A stretch of DNA of 64,000 bases from Stictocephala bisonia (Eukaryota; Arthropoda; Insecta; Hemiptera; Membracidae). A program made the translations under genes and the position numbers. This document shows, one piece after another, positions 1 to 10,870 of this stretch (its first letter is position 1; each line of letters begins with the position of its first letter). The notes beneath the pieces were generated by a model that was not told the DNA's origin, ran no database searches, and saw only the letters and a list, made by a program, of their open reading frames with translations. The DNA is taken from NCBI GenBank assembly GCA_035578905.1, contig JAQJVL010000742.1, forward strand, positions 169,001 to 233,000, in the 5' to 3' direction.

Positions 1-345
1 AGTTCCATTTCATAGTGTTGTGATGTTGCCTTGGAGGAAATGAAGGATTAAAACTTGTTGTTGTACTAAACTTCCCTCTTCTTTAAACTAAACATTAAAT
101 ACTTTAAACACTCATTCAAGTTTTCTTTCGATAATTTTGAATGTTGGTTTAAAGTAAATACGTTAGAGATCCTTTTGATAAATCATTGTTTTTTTCAGGC
201 ATGTGTATATTTTAAATGTGAGTATAAATTTGAATGTATTTATCTAAGTATGTGTGTCTAAGTATCTTTATTTCCGTTCATATTCAACGCTGTATACGTG
301 GATAGTTGATCTGTATTAGGACACCACACGCAGCGTCACTTAATA
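1..345. other. AT-rich unannotated flank
   Basis: No ORF or repeat structure that I can support. It precedes the first minisatellite. Confidence 0.5.
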
Positions 346-361
346 TTATTTTATAGTTTGC

Positions 362-1040
362 TGTTGTAATTTGACTGGCAACTTGGTTCTAATTTGACTG
401 GCAACGTGGTTGTAGTTTGACTGGCAACGTGGTTGTAATTTGACTGGCAATGTGGTTGCAATTTGACTGGCAACGTGGTTGTAATTTGACTGGCAACGTG
501 GTTGTAATTTGACTGGCAACTTGGTTCTAATTTGACTGGCAACGTGGTTGTAGTTTGACTGGCAACGTGGTTGTAATTTAACCGGCAACGTGGTTGTAAT
601 TTGACTGGCAATGTGGTTGTAATTTGACTGGCAACGTGGTTGTAATTTGACTGGCAACGTGGTTGTAATTTGACTGGCAACGTGGTTGTAATTTGACTGG
701 CAACTTGGTTCTAATTTGACTGGCAACGTGGTTGTAATTTGATTAGAAACGTGGTTGTAATTTGACTGGCAACGTGGTTGTAATATGACTGGCAACGTGG
801 TTGTAATTTGACTGGCAACATAGTTGTAATTTAACCGGCAACGTGGTTGTAATTTGACTGGCAACGTGGTTGTAATTTGACTGGCAACGTGGTTGTAATT
901 TGACTGGCAACGTGGTTGTAATTTAACCGGCAACGTGGTTGTAATTTGACTGGCAACGTGGTTGTAATTTGACTGGCAACGTGGTTGTAATTTGACTGGC
1001 AACGTGGTTGTAATTTGACTGGCAACGTGGTTGTAATTAG
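362..1040. repeat. 23-bp minisatellite, about 29 units
   Basis: Tandem units of 23 bp built on TTTGACTGGCAACGTGG plus TTGTAA. Units differ by single substitutions: CAACGTGG/CAACTTGG, TTTGACTGG/TTTAACCGG, TTGATTAGAAACG. 23 is not a multiple of 3, so three units make a 69-nt frame-stable period. This produces long minus-strand ORFs with a 23-residue repeat that are artefacts. No non-repetitive spacer lies between units. Confidence 0.95.
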
Positions 1041-2290
1041 TTCCTAAAGAATAATCTTTTAGAAAAATAGTAGTAAATTCATGGAATATAAAACTTTTAT
1101 TATATTATTCAATACTTTTCAATCATCTGACGTGGTGTATATTTAAAATAATTGAATTTAGTGACTACACAGTTATATTTTAAAAAGTAATATTTCATTA
1201 AATACAATGAGCTAATAATAAACTAAAAAAAGAAAAGTACTTTTTAAAATTTTTAAATACTTCTAAGCTTTCATAGGAAAATACTTTTTTTAATATTTCA
1301 AAAAGTATTTGTCTTTTTGTAGTTTATAAAAAACTGTCCATTCAGTTGTTATAAATGAGAGACTATATTAACTTTGTAACAAAATGTCAATTCAATTATA
1401 ATTAGTAGTATCCAACCCATGGTAAGTTGCCAGCGAACAGCGCATGCGTGACAGATTATGTCCCCCACCACGCACTTCCACTTGCCACAGTGTTTACATA
1501 TTCTATTGTGTTGTTTAATCTTTGTAGTTGTACTGAAGGATATTTAGTGGTTTAAATGCTAGAGTAGTTGTCAGTTTCACCAACCTTAGTTAAATTTGTC
1601 CTAAATATAGTTAAAATAGTTTTTCATCATTGATTTAATATGTTCCATTATTGAATTTATAGTTTAATTTATCCGTATTAAATGTTATCAAGGAAAAATT
1701 CATTTGAAAATAAGATGGGAAATTCTGACTGGTTGTTTATTGCGGCCTATATATAAGAAAAACACGCTGACTTGGTTGCCTTATTTGTTTATATTGCTTA
1801 GGTTATATAAGTGAAGCTGGGATATTCATTATGATTAGAGTAAAGTAAAAGTGGCATTATAAATCCAACAACATTTCGATTTCTCAATTATTTAATCTCC
1901 ATTACCGAGTAAGCCTAGCCTATTGTAAAAGTGAATATGGAAAGAGACTAAATTTTAAATCAAACAATAGAAAACAAACAAAAATACTACAAATAGTAAT
2001 TAGATTTTAAATTGATCGCAACAGCAATTGTTGAATATGGATTAGTTCATGAATGTACCTTGCAGGCCACTGCTGCTGAAGTGGAACTGTGGTGGGGGAA
2101 GTACACATTCTCTCTCCTCTACGCACCATTTACTTTATGAATAAACAGTACAATTTTATTGCTACTTGGTATAATAATTGTAATCAAGTTGCCTATAATG
2201 AACTGAGAGAACGAAGGTTTTTTTGTGACCATTTTTAATTGTGATATATCAACTGTTAGAGTAGTATGATAAACGTATACTTTGTCTAAT
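1041..2290. other. AT-rich spacer, no gene seen
   Basis: No coding region recognised. The C-rich motif TCCCCCACCACGCACTTCCA near 1460 has a loose inverted match near 2085 (GGAACTGTGGTGGGGGAAGT). This could be the ends of an eroded MITE, but the similarity is confined to about 30 bp. Confidence 0.5.
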
Positions 2291-2294
2291 TGAC

Positions 2295-2459
2295 AGAAAG
2301 TAGAGGAACGAATTGTTGAAATTGTTCACCGATCATTTGACAAAAGAATTCTTTTACGGAGGAGGTGGCTTCAAAGGAGAGAAAATTTGTACTATTTAGT
2401 TCCTTGCAACAATAACTTACAAAAAATAGAGATCAGAGAAAGATTTATTGAAAAATAAA
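2295..2459 (+). other. Open 54-codon stretch, possible terminal exon or relic
   Basis: An open frame follows a CAG that could act as a 3' splice acceptor and ends at a TAA within AAAATAAACG, which also holds an AATAAA polyadenylation-like hexamer. The peptide is basic (FDKRILLRRRWLQRREN). I do not recognise the family. Base composition is less AT-rich than the flanks. It may equally be chance or a transposon leftover. Confidence 0.15.
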
Positions 2460-2482
2460 CGCTTTTGAACTTCAAACGATGT

Positions 2483-5400
2483 TTGTTGAGCTCCTTACAA
2501 GAGCTCTATGCTAGTAATATTTGAAAGTTTAGTTTGTGTTTGTCGGTTCCCTGTTTAGTATTTCCTCGTTTAGGTAAATAATTCGTTGTTGTATAAGAAG
2601 TAAACAATGTTTGTTAAGCTCCTTACAAGAGCTCTATGCTAGTAATATTTGACAGTTTAGTTTGTGTTTGTTTGTTCCCTGTTTGGTATTTCCTCGTTTA
2701 GGTAAACAATTCGTTGCTGTACAAGAAGTAAACAATGTTTGTTAAGCTCCTTACAAGAGCTCTATGCTAGTAATATTGGAAGGTTTAGTTTGTGTTTGTT
2801 TGTTAAGCTCCTTAAAAGAGCTCTATGCTAGTAATATTCGAAAGTTTAGTTTGTGTTTTTTTTAAGCTCCTTACAAGAGCTCTATGCTAGTAATATTTGA
2901 CAGTTTAGTTTGTGTTTGTTTGTTAAGCTCCTTACAAGAGCTCTATGCTAGTAATATATGCCAGTTTAGTTTGTGTTTGTCGGTTCCCTGTTTAGTATTT
3001 CCTCGTTTAGGTAAATAATTCGTTGTTGTATAAGAAGTAAACAATGTTTGTTAAGCTCCTTACAAGAGCTCTATGCTAGTAATATTTGAAAGTTTAGTTT
3101 GTGTTTGTTTGTTAAGCTCCTTACAAGAGCTCTATGCTAGTAATATTCGAAAGTTTAGTTTGTGTTTTTTTTAAGCTCCTTACAAGAGCTCTATGCTAGT
3201 AATATTTAACAGTTTAGTTTGTGTTTGTTTGTTAAGCTCCTTACAAGAGCTCTATGCTAGTAATATTTGACAGTTTAGTTTGTGTTTGTCGGTTCCCTGT
3301 TTAGTATTTCCTCGTTTAGGTAAATAATTCGTTGTTGTATAAGAAGTAAACAATGTTTGTTAAGCTTCTTACAAGAGCTCTATGCTAGTAATATTGGAAA
3401 GTTTAGTTTGTGTTTGTTTGTTAAGCTCCTTAAAAGAGCTCTATGCTAGTAATATATGCCAGTTTAGTTTGTGTTTGTCGGTTCCCTGTTTAGTATTTCC
3501 TCGTTTAGGTAAATAATTCGTTGTTGTATAAGAAGTAAACAATGTTTGTTAAGCTCCTTACAAGAGCTCTATGCTAGTAATATTTGAAAGTTTAGTTTGT
3601 GTTTGTTTGTCAAGCTCCTTACAAGAGCTCTATGCTAGTAATATTCGAAAGTTTAGTTTGTGTTTTTTTTAAGCTCCTTAAAAGAGCTCTATGCTAGTAA
3701 TATTTGACAGTTTAGTTTGTGTTTGTTTGTTAAGCTCCTTACAAGAGCTCTATGCTAGTAATATTTGACAGTTTAGTTTGTGTTTGTTCGTTAAGCTCCT
3801 TACAAGAGCTCTATGCTAGTAATATTTGACAGTTTAGTTTGTGTTTGTTTGTTAAGCTCCTTACAAGAGCTCTATGCTAGTAATATTTGAAAGTTTAGTT
3901 TGTGTTTGTTTGTTAAGCTCCTTACAAGAGCTCTATGCTAGTAATATTTGACAGTTTAGTTTGTGTTTGTTTGTTAAGCTCCTTACAAGAGCTCTATGCT
4001 AGTAATATTTGACAGTTTAGTTTGTGTTTGTTAAGCTCCTTACAAGAGCTCTATGCTAGTAATATTTGACAGTTTAGTTTGTGTTTGTCGGTTCCCTGTT
4101 TAGTATTTCCTCGTTTAGGTAAATAATTCGTTGTTGTACAAGAAGTAAACAATGTTTGTTAAGCTCCTTACAAGAGCTCTATGCTAGTAATATTTGACAG
4201 TTTAGTTTGTGTTTGTTTGTTAAGCTCCTTACAAGAGCTCTATGCTAGTAATATTTGACAGTTTAGTTTGTGTTTGTTTGTTAAGCTCCTTACAAGAGCT
4301 CTATGCTAGTAATATTTGACAGTTTAGTTTGTGTTTGTTAAGCTCCTTACAAGAGCTCTATGCTAGTAATATTTGACAGTTTAGTTTGTGTTTGTCGGTT
4401 CCCTGTTTAGTATTTCCTCGTTTAGGTAAATAATTCGTTGTTGTATAAGAAGTAAACAATGTTTGTTAAGCTCCTTTCAAGAGCTCTATGCTAGTAATAT
4501 TTGAAAGTTTAGTTTGTGTTTGTTTGTTAAGCTCCTTACAAGAGCTCTATGCTAGTAATATTTGACAGTTTAGTTTGTGTTTGTTTGTTAAGCTCCTTAC
4601 AAGAGCTCTATGCTAGTAATATTTGACAGTTTAGTTTGTGTTTGTCGGTTCCCTGTTTAGTATTTCTTCGTTTAGGTAAATAATTCGTTGTTGTATAAGA
4701 AGTAAACAATGTTTGTTAAGCTCCTTACAAGAGCTCTATGATAGTAATATTGGAAAGTTTAGTTTGTGTTTGTTTGTTAAGCTCCTTACAAGAGCTCTAT
4801 GCTAGTAATATTCGAAAGTTTAGTTTGTGTATTTTTTTAAGCTCCTTACAAGAGCTCTATGCTAGTAATATTTGAAAGTTTAGTTTGTGTTTGTTTGTTA
4901 AGCTCCTTACAAGAGCTCTATGCTAGTAATATTTGACAGTTTAGTTTGTGTTTGTTTGTTCCCTGTTTGGTATTTCCTCGTTTAGGTAAACAATTCGTTG
5001 CTGTACAAGAAGTAAACAATGTTTGTTAAGCTCCTTACAAGAGCTCTATGCTAGTAATATTGGAAAGTTTAGTTTGTGTTTGTTTGTTAAGCTCCTTAAA
5101 AGAGCTCTATGCTAGTAATATTCGAAAGTTTAGTCTGTGTTTTTTTTAAGCTCCTTACAAGAGCTCTATGCTAGTAATATTTGACAGTTTAGTTTGTGTT
5201 TGTTTGTTAAGCTCCTTACAAGAGCTCTATGCTAGTAATATTTGACAGTTTAGTTTGTGTTTGTCGGTTCCCTGTTTAGTATTTCCTCGTTTAGGTAAAT
5301 AATTCGTTGTTGTACAAGAAGTAAACAATGTTTGTTAAGCTCCTTACAAGAGCTCTATGATAGTAATATTGGAAAGTTTAGTTTGTGTTTGTTTTTAAGC

Positions 5401-6258
5401 TCCTTACAAGAGCTCTATGCTAGTAATATTTGACAGTTTAGTTTGTGTTTGTTTGTTAAGCTCCTTACAAGAGCTCTATGCTAGTAATATTTGACAGTTT
5501 AGTTTGTGTTTGTTAAGCTCCTTACAAGAGCTCTATGCTAGTAATATTTGACAGTTTAGTTTGTGTTTGTCGGTTCCCTGTTTAGTATTTCCTCGTTTAG
5601 GTAAATAATTCGTTGTTGTACAAGAAGTAAACAATGTTTGTTAAGCTCCTTACAAGAGCTCTATGCTAGTAATATTTGACAGTTTAGTTTGTGTTTGTTT
5701 GTTAAGCTCCTTACAAGAGCTCTATGCTAGTAATATTGGAAAGTTTAGTTTGTGTTTGTTTGTTAAGCTCCTTAAAAGAGCTCTATGCTAGTAATATTCG
5801 AAAGTTTAGTTTGTGTTTTTTTTAAGCTCCTTACAAGAGCTCTATGCTAGTAATATTTAACAGTTTAGTTTGTGTTTGTTTGTTAAGCTCCTTACAAGAG
5901 CTCTATGCTAGTAATATATGCCAGTTTAGTTTGTGTTTGTCGGTTCCCTGTTTAGTATTTCCTCGTTTAGGTAAATAATTCGTTGTTGTATAAGAAGTAA
6001 ACAATGTTTGTTAAGCTCCTTACAAGAGCTCTATGCTAGTAATATTTGAAAGTTTAGTTTGTGTTTGTTTGTTAAGCTCCTTACAAGAGCTCTATGCTAG
6101 TAATATTCGAAAGTTTAGTTTGTGTTTTTTTTAAGCTCCTTACAAGAGCTTTATGCTAGTAATATTTGACAGTTTAGTTTGTGTTTGTCGGTTCCCTGTT
6201 TAGTATTTCCTCGTTTAGGTAAATAATTCGTTGTTGTACAAGAAGTAAACAATGTTCG
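2483..6258. repeat. Composite tandem array: about 61-bp unit with periodic 70-bp insert
   Basis: The basic unit is about 61 bp and runs from TTAAGCTCCTTACAAGAGCT through CTATGCTAGTAATATTTG to the GTTTAGTTTGTGTTTG end. There are roughly 45-50 copies. About 13 times a second block of about 70 bp (CGGTTCCCTGTTTAGTATTT through GAAGTAAACAATG) is interposed at irregular spacing, giving a higher-order pattern. Each basic unit contains the inverted pair AGCTC/GAGCT around a 7-nt loop and the palindrome AGAGCTCT. Unit variants (TTGACAG, TCGAAAG, TGGAAAG, TATGCCAG) recur in the same order, which indicates duplication of multi-unit blocks. Confidence 0.93.
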
Positions 6259-6259
6259 A

Positions 6260-7660
6260 AAACATAAATTGGCTCCAACACCTTTTGGAAACTTGACTGT
6301 CTTATCAGGATAGCCAACAAAAACGACTTAGGAAAGGAACTAATTATGACACATAAAATAATCTGGAAAGGGGAGAGAGAAATGATTATTTATTAACGGC
6401 CTACGTGGATCGGATCGTACTCAATACCCTAAGAATGCTTAGCGTTATTTTATGATCATAGGCCATAAAACAATCAATTGTCACGCAGTAACAATAATAA
6501 TGATAAAATAAAAAAAAATAAAAAACAGTACAATTATAGTTTAATAAATGTATTGGCATTGCTAAGTTATATCCGTATCGTCATAGGTTATTATAAATGC
6601 AATTTAAGAAATATATTCAATATTTTTATTTCATTGGCTGGAAAACTAATATCCGAGACATTCATATTATTATTTAAATGGAAATAATTTCATAAAAACT
6701 GTACAAAATATGGTAGATCCAAAAATCAAAAATAGACCCTTATTTGTTCAGAGCTTACTAAAGAAGATCATAACCATTCAATTGTAGCCAATAAAATATT
6801 TAAAAAATTTGATCATTGTACAAATTGTTATAATTTTCTAACTCGTACATAATACAATGGTCTAAATTTGTATTTAACATCTTTTTATCTGATTTTATGT
6901 TGGATTCTGTGGAGTTAGTTAAAATTTGACTCAAACACCAACAATAAATCTTTTTTTCAATGGTTGGAATGCATTTTTTTAATAAAAACACTACCTTTTA
7001 CTTAATCTAGTTTGTTATCATATAAATCCATGTTAATCTATTGATTATAGTAATATATTTTAAGTGTAGTTTTTGCTGAAAAAACATCAACAGGTGTTTA
7101 GATTATTTTTTTTTTACTTGTAATACTTTTGAAAGAAGATTTTTTTTTAATTTTAATGAACCATCTTGGCAACACAATTAATGACAATCATTCCCGTGGC
7201 AATCCATAACTACTAGATTGAACTATTTACTTTTGTTGAAGTAATTACGAAATAATCCCTTGAACTAAAAGGAAAATATGTAAAAATTGAACCAAAAACC
7301 AATATTGATTAGTCGAATATGAATTTAACATTGGTATTTCCCATGGAATTTTTACTTTCTAATTTAGGTTTAAAATTATGCGTCAAGTTTAAACCATAGT
7401 GACTGTTATTTGTTTACTCCGCCACATACTTTCCAACTTTACTGGTTAACAGCATTCAATATTCTCGGCATGGCTCTCTTCCATCACTCATTTGGTCCAA
7501 CCACCCACTCCACCCCCCTCACACCGCCGTCCTCATTTGTGCCCGCTTAGCTCTCTTTTTACACCGAGCCACTCAACATATCAACATTTATAAGCAAAAG
7601 ACAACAAAGCAAAACAACTGATACTGCTGTGAAGGTTAACAGTTGTGTATATATGTATAC
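6260..7660. other. AT-rich spacer, no gene seen
   Basis: Only short spurious ORFs. A C-rich patch near 7495-7530 (CCACCCACTCCACCCCCCTC) is the only compositional break. No recognised element. Confidence 0.5.
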
Positions 7661-7663
7661 AGA

Positions 7664-8222
7664 GAGTCCCGTAAGTATCCAGCCAAACTTAAGGAGGTAA
7701 TTCTTTGCATTAAAACAAACAAAGAATGTCATGTGTACAATTCGTCTCTCTCACACCACTTGTACCATACACTTCAAGTAAAAACAGATTTCCTGGCTGA
7801 AGAATTCCGTTGTTATTAGACAAAAATACAATGTATCACATAATTGTTAATTGACCATAAAACGTTTTATACTATTATTTGTATAAATAGATTCTTCATC
7901 TTTTTGTAACTTACGGGGTTTTAATAAAAATTTAAGGTTATTAAGATACGTAGCTTTAAAAATTTGAAATGCACACCAATTAAAAAAAATATTACTGTAT
8001 AAAATTAAAATTTCAATGGTATATGAATATTTTATAAAGATTAACATTCGTACTAATTTTTAAGTTTTTATTTCAAATAACTTCCGAAATATTGTCATAT
8101 TTGTAAAAATAACTTACAGACAGACAAATGCGGTGTGAGATAGACGATCTTTACACATAACCTTTTTTGTTTGTTTTAACCAAACGAATTACCTCCAGAA
8201 ATTTTCGCTGGATACCTACGAT
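7664..8222. mobile_element. MITE with about 100-bp imperfect inverted ends
   Basis: The left end reads GTAAGTATCCAGCC then GGAGGTAATTC, AAAACAAACAAA and TCTCACACC. The same order appears reverse-complemented at about 8125-8221 (GTAGGTATCCAGCG, GGAGGTAATTC, AAAACAAACAAA, TCTCACACC). Total length is about 560 bp with no transposase, so it is non-autonomous. The CCGTAAGTATCC-like end recalls Tc1/mariner-derived MITEs, but the family is not proven. The exact duplication at the borders could not be fixed. Confidence 0.7.
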
Positions 8223-8690
8223 GCACCTTTTATGTATTCCAGGAAAGTGATATATTAATGTTTTCTGATGTTAATGGTCGTTAAACCATCTTTTACCGAA
8301 ATAAAAGTACCATATGAGTTAGTCCAGGATGTTGGATCTGTGCCAAATGTCATCAAATTCTATTAGATATTTTTTCGTAATTGAATAACTTACAACCAAA
8401 CATACAAATTTTCATATTTACAATATCCGTACAATTATATATTTAGCCGTTCAGAGAGCAGCTACATTACAAAGAGTTGAACGAAATATTACTAGAGTCT
8501 CTAAAATTCTTTGTCTTTCTAAAAAGATTGTCAATGGCTTAAATTCGTTATGACATTTATGGCCCTTTTGCCCTCCCTCCACGTGCTTACATGTACAACC
8601 CTCAAACGGATGTCATTGAAATTCAAACTAGTTATGAAAATATAAATTTATCTATATTTATTTTGATACTTTTCCTTTTTTGCTTTGCGT
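8223..8690. other. Spacer between MITE and repeat flank
   Basis: No recognised gene. From about 8690 it becomes the left flank of the BEL insertion and resembles 18545-18633. Confidence 0.45.
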
Positions 8691-8691
8691 G

Positions 8692-8746
8692 AAATAGTAT
8701 ATTTCATAACAAGAGTGGAAAGTGGGGTTTTGTTCGAGACCATATG
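8692..8746. repeat. Left flank of the BEL insertion (copy of the 18.3-18.9 kb repeat)
   Basis: GTGAAATAGTATATTTCATA through GACCATATG matches the repeat at 18545-18635, apart from a deletion. Its last five bases, ATATG (8742-8746), are repeated at 18249-18253 on the far side of the BEL composite. This marks a 5-bp target-site duplication. Confidence 0.75.
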
Positions 8747-8866
8747 TGACTCAGGCTTTGTTAGCTCGGCAAGTTTGGATATTGTCCGCAAGAAGCATCA
8801 TACGAACTCGCATATTTAAATGCATAACTTGTTTTAAGAATACGCCTCGAAACAAGATGACTCCAT
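8747..8866 (+). pseudogene. BEL/Pao integrase N-terminal zinc-binding remnant
   Basis: The translation reads TQALLARQVWILSAR and then KCITCFKNTPR. This is the C-terminal half of the integrase H2C2 zinc domain, with the C-x2-C pair KCITCF visible. The histidines and all upstream pol are absent. The frame differs from the integrase C-terminal piece that follows, and the part of the catalytic core carrying the first two acidic residues is missing between them, so a deletion near 8857-8870 is inferred. The piece starts exactly at the element border, so truncation predated or accompanied integration. Confidence 0.65.
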
Positions 8867-9548
8867 CAGATCTTATGAAGCTCAAGAAAAAATAGCTCAT
8901 TATACTTCTCCACGTGGCATCAGCTTTCATTTCAATCCACCTGCTGCACCACATCAAGGTGGCTTATGGGAAAGCGCAGTAAAGAGCGCCAAACACCATT
9001 TAAGAAGAGTTATGGGAGAATCTATACTCACCTTGTCTCAATTTATCATACTTACCACGCAAGTTGAAGCGATGTTAAATTCTCGTCCTCTGACGGCCCT
9101 GTCTACGGACCCCGCAGAACTCTCAGCTCTAACTCCTGGACACTTCCTCATCGGTGCTCCACTTGCAGCGCTTCCAGAACCTAATCTGTGAGAAGTGCCC
9201 TCTAATCGTCTCCATCACTGGCAGCTCATCCAAGCCTTCCATCAACGAATTTGGCATAGATGGCAACTAGAGTACCTGCACACTCTTCAACAACGCTCAA
9301 AGTGGACTGCTCCAAAAGACAACCTCAAGGTCGATGATCTGGTGTTGGTCCACAACTCCACTCCACCTCTCACATGGCCGCTAGCTCGCATCACTGCGGT
9401 CCATCCTGGCTCAGACAGCATGGCTCGTGTCGTCCAACTGAGGACAGCTCAGGGAACCTTAACACACCCTGCAGCCAAGGTCTTCCATTACCTATTAATT
9501 AGAAGACCTACATTTAACCGGCCTGCCGCCCAACTCAAAAGACATTAA
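8863..9548 (+). pseudogene. BEL/Pao integrase C-terminal region, interrupted by a stop
   Basis: One frame encodes the end of the integrase core and the C-terminal domain of Pao-type pol. HFNPPAAPHQGGLWESAVKS carries the third catalytic residue, Glu, of the DDE core. It is followed by HHLRRVMGES, LNSRPLTALS and LTPGHFLIGAPL. A TGA at 9189-9191 breaks the frame. After it the same frame continues (WHRWQLEYLHTLQQRSKW, DDLVLVHNSTPPLTWPLARI, HPGSDSMARVV) to TAA at 9546-9548. The first two catalytic Asp residues are deleted, so it cannot be active. A purine-rich tract and the LTR start 47 bp downstream, as expected for the 3' end of a BEL element. Confidence 0.85.
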
Positions 9549-9594
9549 TTATGTGATTCATTCTTGTTGAAGTAGTACTTCAAGGCGGCCGGTA

Positions 9595-9993
9595 TGTTCC
9601 GTACTTAGTATTAGATATTGTACATATAGTTAATTGTAATTCATAATTAAGTAATATAATAGTATGTTCCTCTTATTTGTATTTATAATCTCTTAAGCAT
9701 ACATTTTTAATCACATACTCATAACATATTCACCTGTTACTAAATTGAAATTTAAATAATATTACTGGCCTCTATGCACTTGCACTTGCCAAAAGTCAAA
9801 TATCAGATGACATTGTCTAACCCTTGTAACCGGTGGTGTGAACCCCGTCAACACGCTTCACCCATATACCTAAAATTAAATCCCCAGTTGAACTCATGAT
9901 GCTATGCAGAACGGTTCGCTCGGCGTCGCGATTGCCGTGACCTCTCTTATAGTGAATAATTTTGGTTTCATTAGTCAGTGATCGTGTTTTTAA
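9595..9993 (+). repeat. BEL LTR, plus orientation, 3'-truncated
   Basis: It starts TGTTCCGTACTTAGTATTAG just after the integrase gene. It is nearly identical to the reverse complement of 18248-18178 joined to 17121-16786, which is the same LTR split by a PLE. The copy here stops at CAGTGATCGTGTTTT, where it runs into minus-strand pol sequence. The other copy continues with different sequence, so this LTR lacks its end. Confidence 0.85.
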
Positions 9994-10342
9994 AGTGTGT
10001 ATCACATAGATCTTCTTCTGCGGTCTTACGGTTGTGGAGAGGGGGCTCTTCCTGTTGCCAAAAACGTTGAAGAGCAGAGTGTAGGGTATTGTCATCAGTA
10101 GACAAAAGAGATACAGCAAATTTCGATACAGCTTGAGAAGGCTGATCACAAGGTGATTGTCCCATTAAGACAAAGCCAAAATGAGTGCCTATGACATGAG
10201 ACATATGAGGGCCCAAAGAGTAGTTCTCTTGGGTTAAGAGCTTAGGCAACAAGGAACCGCCTAATAAGACATCGATTCCACCTGGGAGATGGAAGGTCGG
10301 ATCAGCGAGTATATATATGTAGAAGCTGGACTCATGTTCCAT
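9994..10342 (-). pseudogene. BEL/Pao pol: end of protease region and start of RT domain
   Basis: The minus-strand frame gives LADPTFHLPGGIDVLLGG, then HFGFVLMGQ, ALQRFWQQEE and DLCDTHFKNT. This is the linker typical of Pao pol between the protease and the reverse transcriptase. The frame ends where the opposing LTR begins, before any RT catalytic motif. About 200 bp of AT-rich sequence separates it from the protease proper. It is a fragment and non-functional. Confidence 0.8.
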
Positions 10343-10545
10343 GTTTATAATATGTTTTTATTAAGTTATATTTTGTGTTTTTTTAGTATTTTGTAAATAA
10401 TTTTGTACTGGCCACAAATACATGTAAGTGTGGTCAGTTTTTTCCGAGCCGAATTATTGTTTTTTATATTTGTAAAAATGAATGGAAAAAAAATAAATCA
10501 TTATCATTATATACGGTTGGACACGTTTCATTACTTGTGGAGAGA
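10343..10545. mobile_element. AT-rich insertion inside BEL pol
   Basis: Protease coding sequence stops at about 10546 and resumes at 10342. The intervening 200 bp is AT-rich, has stops in all frames on the minus strand, and contains the imperfect inverted pair CTGGCCACA/TGTGGTCAG (about 10409-10437). It is probably a small secondary insertion. An intron is less likely in a retroelement. Confidence 0.4.
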
Positions 10546-10857
10546 GTGTAGTGTGAGGCAGATCGACAGATATTTTGTCCAAAATATGGAATGTGTGTTT
10601 TGAAGCCATGAGTTGACCTGAGAGAGTTTCTACGTTGAGCGGTAACATTCCTTTAGTGGAAGTAGAGAGCTGAGACAAACCAGCTATTTTTAATTTTGAT
10701 GCAAATCGGCGAGTGCCTAAGAGATTAGCTGCACGCTCAGTAATGAAGTCGCACTTACTGCCAGAGTCCAACAGTGCACGTAGAACATGGGAGTGTCCAT
10801 TTGGAGTGGTTAATTTAACCAATGTGGTTCCAAGAAGAACATAGTGTGAGAGTATTC
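10546..10857 (-). pseudogene. BEL/Pao aspartic protease fragment
   Basis: YVLLGTTLVKLTTPNG leads into ALLDSGSKCDFI, the DSG-type active site of retroelement aspartic proteases as found in Pao pol. ANLLGTRRF and LSQLSTSTKGMLPLNVETL follow. The reading frame leads upstream to the gag zinc region and is broken downstream by the AT-rich insertion. The role was to cleave the Gag-Pol polyprotein. Confidence 0.75.
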
Positions 10858-10870
10858 AGAGTGTTGTAGC

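Noticed and set aside
346..1025. Minus-strand ORFs with a 23-residue repeat
   Set aside because: Produced by the 23-bp minisatellite (3 x 23 = 69 nt); no start context and no non-repeat sequence.
362..1040. Possible CRISPR array
   Set aside because: The repeats are contiguous, with no unique spacers, and the context is eukaryotic. The same holds for the 22-bp, 50/52-bp, 61-bp and 101-bp arrays.
1459..2103. MITE with C-rich inverted ends
   Set aside because: Only about 30 bp match imperfectly, and neither side extends; reported only as a note in the spacer entry.
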